A stretch of DNA of 43,279 nt from positions 1 through 43,279 of the forward strand of contig JAISUG010000028.1 of assembly GCA_031272185.1 (NCBI GenBank), written 5' to 3'. Position 1 is the first letter of the stretch, and each line of letters starts with the position of its first letter. This stretch comes from Lachnospiraceae bacterium (GTDB lineage: Bacteria > Bacillota > Clostridia > Lachnospirales > Lachnospiraceae). This document shows positions 40,199 to 43,279 of this stretch, one piece after another. Made by a program: the position numbers and the translations under genes. Under the pieces are notes generated by a model. That model saw only the letters and a list, made by a program, of their open reading frames with translations. It was not told the origin of the DNA and did no database searches.

Positions 40199-41596
40199 TT
40201 ACTTCCCGTACTGTGCCTTGAGTTTCGCCACCTGCTCTGCGGTGGCGTCGTAGATCGCCTGGGCGGCCTTTTCGGCGGTGAGCTGGCCGAACTCGAATTT
40301 CTCGTAGTTCTGCTCGTATGCGTTGGTGAACACGGCGTCCTCGAAGATCGGGGAATTGTTGATGACCTCGGCTGTGGCGGTGAAATCGTAGGCCTGCTTC
40401 ACGGCCCCGGTGATCTGCCCGTCCGCCTCCAGAGTGGCCTGGGCGGCCTTGGACGCCACCATGCCACGCTTGGTGCCCATCAGCTTCACCCCTTCGGGGT
40501 CATTGAGGATGTACTGCAGGAACTCGGCCGCCTGGCGGGGGTATTTGGAATCCTTGGAGATGGCGAATGTAAGGGAGGGTTTGGCCATCGTCCCCTTGAA
40601 AACCGCGCCGTCGATGACGGGCAGCTCCGCCACCACCAGCTCGTCGCCTTTCTCTTCCAATGTGGCCGCATTGGAGGCGATGCCGCCGGTCCACTCCAGC
40701 ACGCCGGGGTATCCGCCATTGATGTACTTCGCATTCTGGGCGATGGACACCGGCTCGCTGCCCACATTCTCGATGTAGTCTTTGCGGGAACAGAACACAT
40801 GGGCGTCCGCCAGGTCTTTGTACCAGGTCAGGGCGTCTTGGTAGTCGGCCACCGTGTAGTTCATGCTCAGGTCGTCGGCAAACTCGCCTTTCCCGGTCTT
40901 CTGCTGCAGGTAGTAGACGGCGGCGAAGCGGAATGTGGGGCTGACGATCAGGTATGTGTTCGGGTCTGCGGCTGTGAAGACCTGGGCGGCCGCCTTGTAT
41001 TCCTCAAATGTCTTCGGTAGCTGGGTGATGCCCATCCGGTCGTAGGCGGATTTGTTGATGTAGAACCCCAGCGTGTTTTGGCCGTAGGGGATCACCGTCT
41101 GGATGCCGCCGGACTTCCCGCTGTCCAAAAAACCCGCGTCATACTGGGAGAAATCAAAGACATCCTTCACCTGGTCCAGGTCATAAAACCCCTCGCCGTT
41201 GGGGCTGTACTGGATCACCCACGGGAAGTTCACGGTCATCACGTCCGCCGCGGTGCCTCCTGCGTACCGGGTGGCGAACACCTCCTCCAGGTTGCCGAAC
41301 CCCGAGGGCTCGCCTGTCACCACGATGGAACCTACGTGGGCCGCATTGAACGCATCGATGGCTTCCTGGGTGGCCTGGTGCCGGTCGTCGTTGCCCCACC
41401 AGGAAAAACTGATCTGCGCCACTTCGCCGGACGGGGCGGCCGCGGCAGCGGTCCCATCCGCCGGGGCGCCACTCGCCCCTGCCCCGGCCCCGGCAGTCCC
41501 GGCGCCGGAAGCGCCGCCGCCGCAGGCCGTCATGGACGCCGCCGCCAGCATTGCGGCCAGTGTGATCGCGGTTGCTTTCATTTGGTTCTTTTTCAT
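40199..41596 (-). CDS. Sugar ABC transporter substrate-binding lipoprotein
   Basis: 465 residues from the ATG at 41596 (MKKNQMKATAITLAAMLAAASMTAC) with aaggag upstream. Lipoprotein signal with Cys25 after MTA, then a Gly/Ala/Ser-rich tether (about 26-57). The extracellular-solute-binding fold follows: ISFSWWGNDDRHQATQEAIDAFNAAH, PSGFGNLEEVFATRYAGGTAADVMTVN, IPYGQNTLGFYINKSAYDRMGI, YPRQAAEFLQYILNDPEG and GTKRGMVASKAAQ. Similar to aldouronate/oligosaccharide binding proteins (solute-binding family 1). It lies 35 bp after the GH67 gene, in the same operon as both permeases; the ligand is probably a glucuronoxylan oligomer, inferred from GH67. Confidence 0.95.
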   Translation of the reverse strand: MKKNQMKATAITLAAMLAAASMTACGGGASGAGTAGAGAGASGAPADGTAAAAAPSGEVAQISFSWWGNDDRHQATQEAIDAFNAAHVGSIVVTGEPSGFGNLEEVFATRYAGGTAADVMTVNFPWVIQYSPNGEGFYDLDQVKDVFDFSQYDAGFLDSGKSGGIQTVIPYGQNTLGFYINKSAYDRMGITQLPKTFEEYKAAAQVFTAADPNTYLIVSPTFRFAAVYYLQQKTGKGEFADDLSMNYTVADYQDALTWYKDLADAHVFCSRKDYIENVGSEPVSIAQNAKYINGGYPGVLEWTGGIASNAATLEEKGDELVVAELPVIDGAVFKGTMAKPSLTFAISKDSKYPRQAAEFLQYILNDPEGVKLMGTKRGMVASKAAQATLEADGQITGAVKQAYDFTATAEVINNSPIFEDAVFTNAYEQNYEKFEFGQLTAEKAAQAIYDATAEQVAKLKAQYGK

Positions 41597-41631
41597 GGTC
41601 TTCTCCTTTTCCCCTCATGTTTGTGATATGT

Positions 41632-43279
41632 TCATGGATACACTACCCTGCCATGGGCATCCGGGATGCCGGATTTGCGGTAGAAATAAGTGTTCACCTG
41701 GTCGCGCCAGTCTATGGCTCCCCGCAGCTGTTCCTCCAGCCGGCCGGCTACATTGGAAAAACTTTCCTCGTCCAGCAACCCCCGCAGGCTTTCCCAATCC
41801 GCCCGGTAGGCCTCCACCTGCGCCACCCCGTCAAAATGGCTGTCGTATATATGCTGGATCACGGTCTTGCCGCTGCGCAGCACGTGGGTGTATGGCACAT
41901 GGTGGAAAAACAGCAGCACCTCGTCGGGGCATGTGGACAGGTCTTCGTACTGGGCGAACCGCCCGTCGGCATATTGGCGGGTGTAGGCCGTGCCGGTGGC
42001 CAATGTGCGGTCCCTGCCTACCCCCTCCCGGTCGGCGTAGTGGTACGTGCCCCAACGGTCGTATTCGTAGCCGTCCACGTCCACCCCGTAGTGGTGGCCG
42101 GGTTTGCACATGAAACCAACCCCCAGCGGGCATGTGTAGTTTTCGAATGCCTGGCGGCTGGTGGCCAGTATGCGCACCACTTTGGCGGCCGCGTCAGCGT
42201 CCAGGGAAAATGACAGGGCGACCCACTCGGCGGCTATGGCCTCAGATGATAGGCCGTCGTCCCAAGCCAACCGCCCATACCCGTAGAGGTTCGCCTGGGC
42301 CAGCTTGTTTCCGGTCCAGTTGGCGTCCATCCCCACGTTCACCACCCCGGCGACGCCGGAGAGCGCGGGGCGGGGGGAATTGGCCCCCAGGAGGTGCTTG
42401 ACCTGGGCGGGAGCCTGCATGGCGGCCCCTACGCCGGCCGGTGGCACAACCTCCGTCGGCGCCATGGCACCCCCATCGGAAATCTGCGGGGCTGCCCATA
42501 CCGGAGCCGCCGATGCCCCATTCCCCGCAGATGCCGGGGATGCTGCGGATGCGACGCCGGGACCCGCCTTGGGGCCGTCGCCGTGCCCGGTGTCGAAGTC
42601 CAGTGTCTCTTTCCACATGGGCACCAGGTAGCACACATGTTTTTGCTGGCCCGTGTATTCCTGGGTGATCTGGAATTCCAGGATCTGGTTCGTCTTGCGC
42701 AGGGCCCCGAACAAGGGGGAATGGGGCTCGCGGATCTGGAAGTCGATGGGCCCGTTTTTGATCTGCAGGGCCACATTGTCCGCAAAATGCCCGTCCAGCC
42801 CCATGAAGATGTCATAAGCGGCCTTGGCCCTGTCCAGGGTGCGGTCCCGCCAGTCCTGCTCGCAGTTGTACACGAAGCAGCGCCAGATGATGATACCGCC
42901 GAATGGGCGAATGGCGTCCGCCAGCATGTTGGCCCCGTCGTCATGGCTCCGCCCATAGGTGAATGGGCCCGGCTCGCCCTCGGAATCCGCCTTTACCACA
43001 AACCCGCCGAAGTGCGGGATCTGCCTGTAGATCCCTGCGATGGCCTCCTCCCAGAACCTGCGCACCCTGCCATCCAGGGGGTCGGCGCTGTCCAGCCCCC
43101 CCAGTGTGATGGGCGCCGCAAAGTTCACAGACAGGTAAGTGCTGATGCCATAGGAGGCGAACACGTCCGCAATCTTCTTGATTTCAGGCAGTGCGGCGCC
43201 TGTGATGAATGCTGTTTCCGCCCTGTGGACATTCACGTTGTTGATGGAGACGGCATTGATCCCCACGCTGGCCAGCAGC
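41632..43279 (-). CDS. aguA: GH67 alpha-glucuronidase, 5' end beyond window
   Basis: The frame is open to the window edge (…[17 protein letters not shown]), so the N-terminal domain lies outside; a GTG at 43266 is internal. GH67 motifs: [30 protein letters not shown] with the acid Glu, [43 protein letters not shown] with catalytic carboxylates, [25 protein letters not shown], and [26 protein letters not shown]. It removes 4-O-methylglucuronic acid from the non-reducing-end xylose of aldouronic acids, typically inside the cell after uptake. An insertion of about 60 residues rich in Ala, Pro, Gly and Ser (DNA about 42405-42580) interrupts the barrel between FDTG and [10 protein letters not shown]. 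Confidence 0.95.
   Translation of the reverse strand, partial: LLASVGINAVSINNVNVHRAETAFITGAALPEIKKIADVFASYGISTYLSVNFAAPITLGGLDSADPLDGRVRRFWEEAIAGIYRQIPHFGGFVVKADSEGEPGPFTYGRSHDDGANMLADAIRPFGGIIIWRCFVYNCEQDWRDRTLDRAKAAYDIFMGLDGHFADNVALQIKNGPIDFQIREPHSPLFGALRKTNQILEFQITQEYTGQQKHVCYLVPMWKETLDFDTGHGDGPKAGPGVASAASPASAGNGASAAPVWAAPQISDGGAMAPTEVVPPAGVGAAMQAPAQVKHLLGANSPRPALSGVAGVVNVGMDANWTGNKLAQANLYGYGRLAWDDGLSSEAIAAEWVALSFSLDADAAAKVVRILATSRQAFENYTCPLGVGFMCKPGHHYGVDVDGYEYDRWGTYHYADREGVGRDRTLATGTAYTRQYADGRFAQYEDLSTCPDEVLLFFHHVPYTHVLRSGKTVIQHIYDSHFDGVAQVEAYRADWESLRGLLDEESFSNVAGRLEEQLRGAIDWRDQVNTYFYRKSGIPDAHGRVVYP

Noticed and set aside
39155-41020. 621-codon plus-strand open frame
   Set aside because: Antisense to two permeases and the binding-protein gene, all with clear motifs, RBS and starts.

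Overview
The window is GC-rich and gene-dense, and most genes lie on the minus strand. It looks like chromosomal DNA of an anaerobic, spore-forming Clostridia, most likely Lachnospiraceae-like. The evidence is a GerMN spore-germination-type lipoprotein, a choline-binding-like cell-wall repeat protein, pyruvate phosphate dikinase, the non-mevalonate kinase IspE, a YedE/YgeWXY selenium-linked gene set, an xpaC-telA pair and a glucuronoxylan-type sugar transport locus. No rRNA, tRNA, phage, IS element or CRISPR array was recognised. The placement is inferred from gene content, not from a phylogeny.

Layout. 1-5.3 kb: 3' end of an rRNA methyltransferase, ispE, GerMN lipoprotein, cell-wall-binding protein, small membrane protein. 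5.6-12.8 kb (minus): lysC-hom (aspartate pathway), prfB with a programmed frameshift, ppdK. 13.1-16.5 kb (plus): xpaC-telA behind a clear promoter. 16.6-17.9 kb (minus): a lone Vsr endonuclease and a HisA-like orphan domain. 18.3-24.2 kb: selenium-linked genes, with yedE-tusA (plus) converging on ygeX-ygeY-ygeW (minus). 24.7-28.2 kb (plus): SNF2 ATPase and SWIM zinc-finger protein. 28.3-34.6 kb (minus): aroE-aroK fusion, yqeG, nrdR, ybaK, lysS, greA. 34.7 kb to the end (minus): a sugar locus of GH67 alpha-glucuronidase, binding protein, two permeases, an SGNH esterase and an NAD-dependent epimerase-like protein. This fits uptake and breakdown of acetylated glucuronoxylan fragments.

The most unusual property is pervasive short-range repetition. 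Conserved enzymes (RlmD, IspE, LysC, Hom, AroE/AroK, the esterase, GH67) carry in-frame low-complexity insertions or tails rich in Gly, Ala, Pro and Thr, several built of exact tandem repeats. Intergenic spaces carry tandem arrays with units of 7, 9, 19, 33, 35, 36, 69 and 84 bp. Several lie between a recognisable sigma-A promoter and the start codon. At least five genes have the segment spanning their own stop codon copied just downstream of the gene. A separate element of about 38 bp occurs three times, each time upstream of a minus-strand gene (ispE, the HisA-like gene, prfB).

From promoter geometry I could place nine good sigma-A-like promoters, and one more in front of the HisA-like gene. 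All have 17-bp spacers. Start codons were chosen by ribosome-binding site and family N-terminus, so many differ from the longest open frame.
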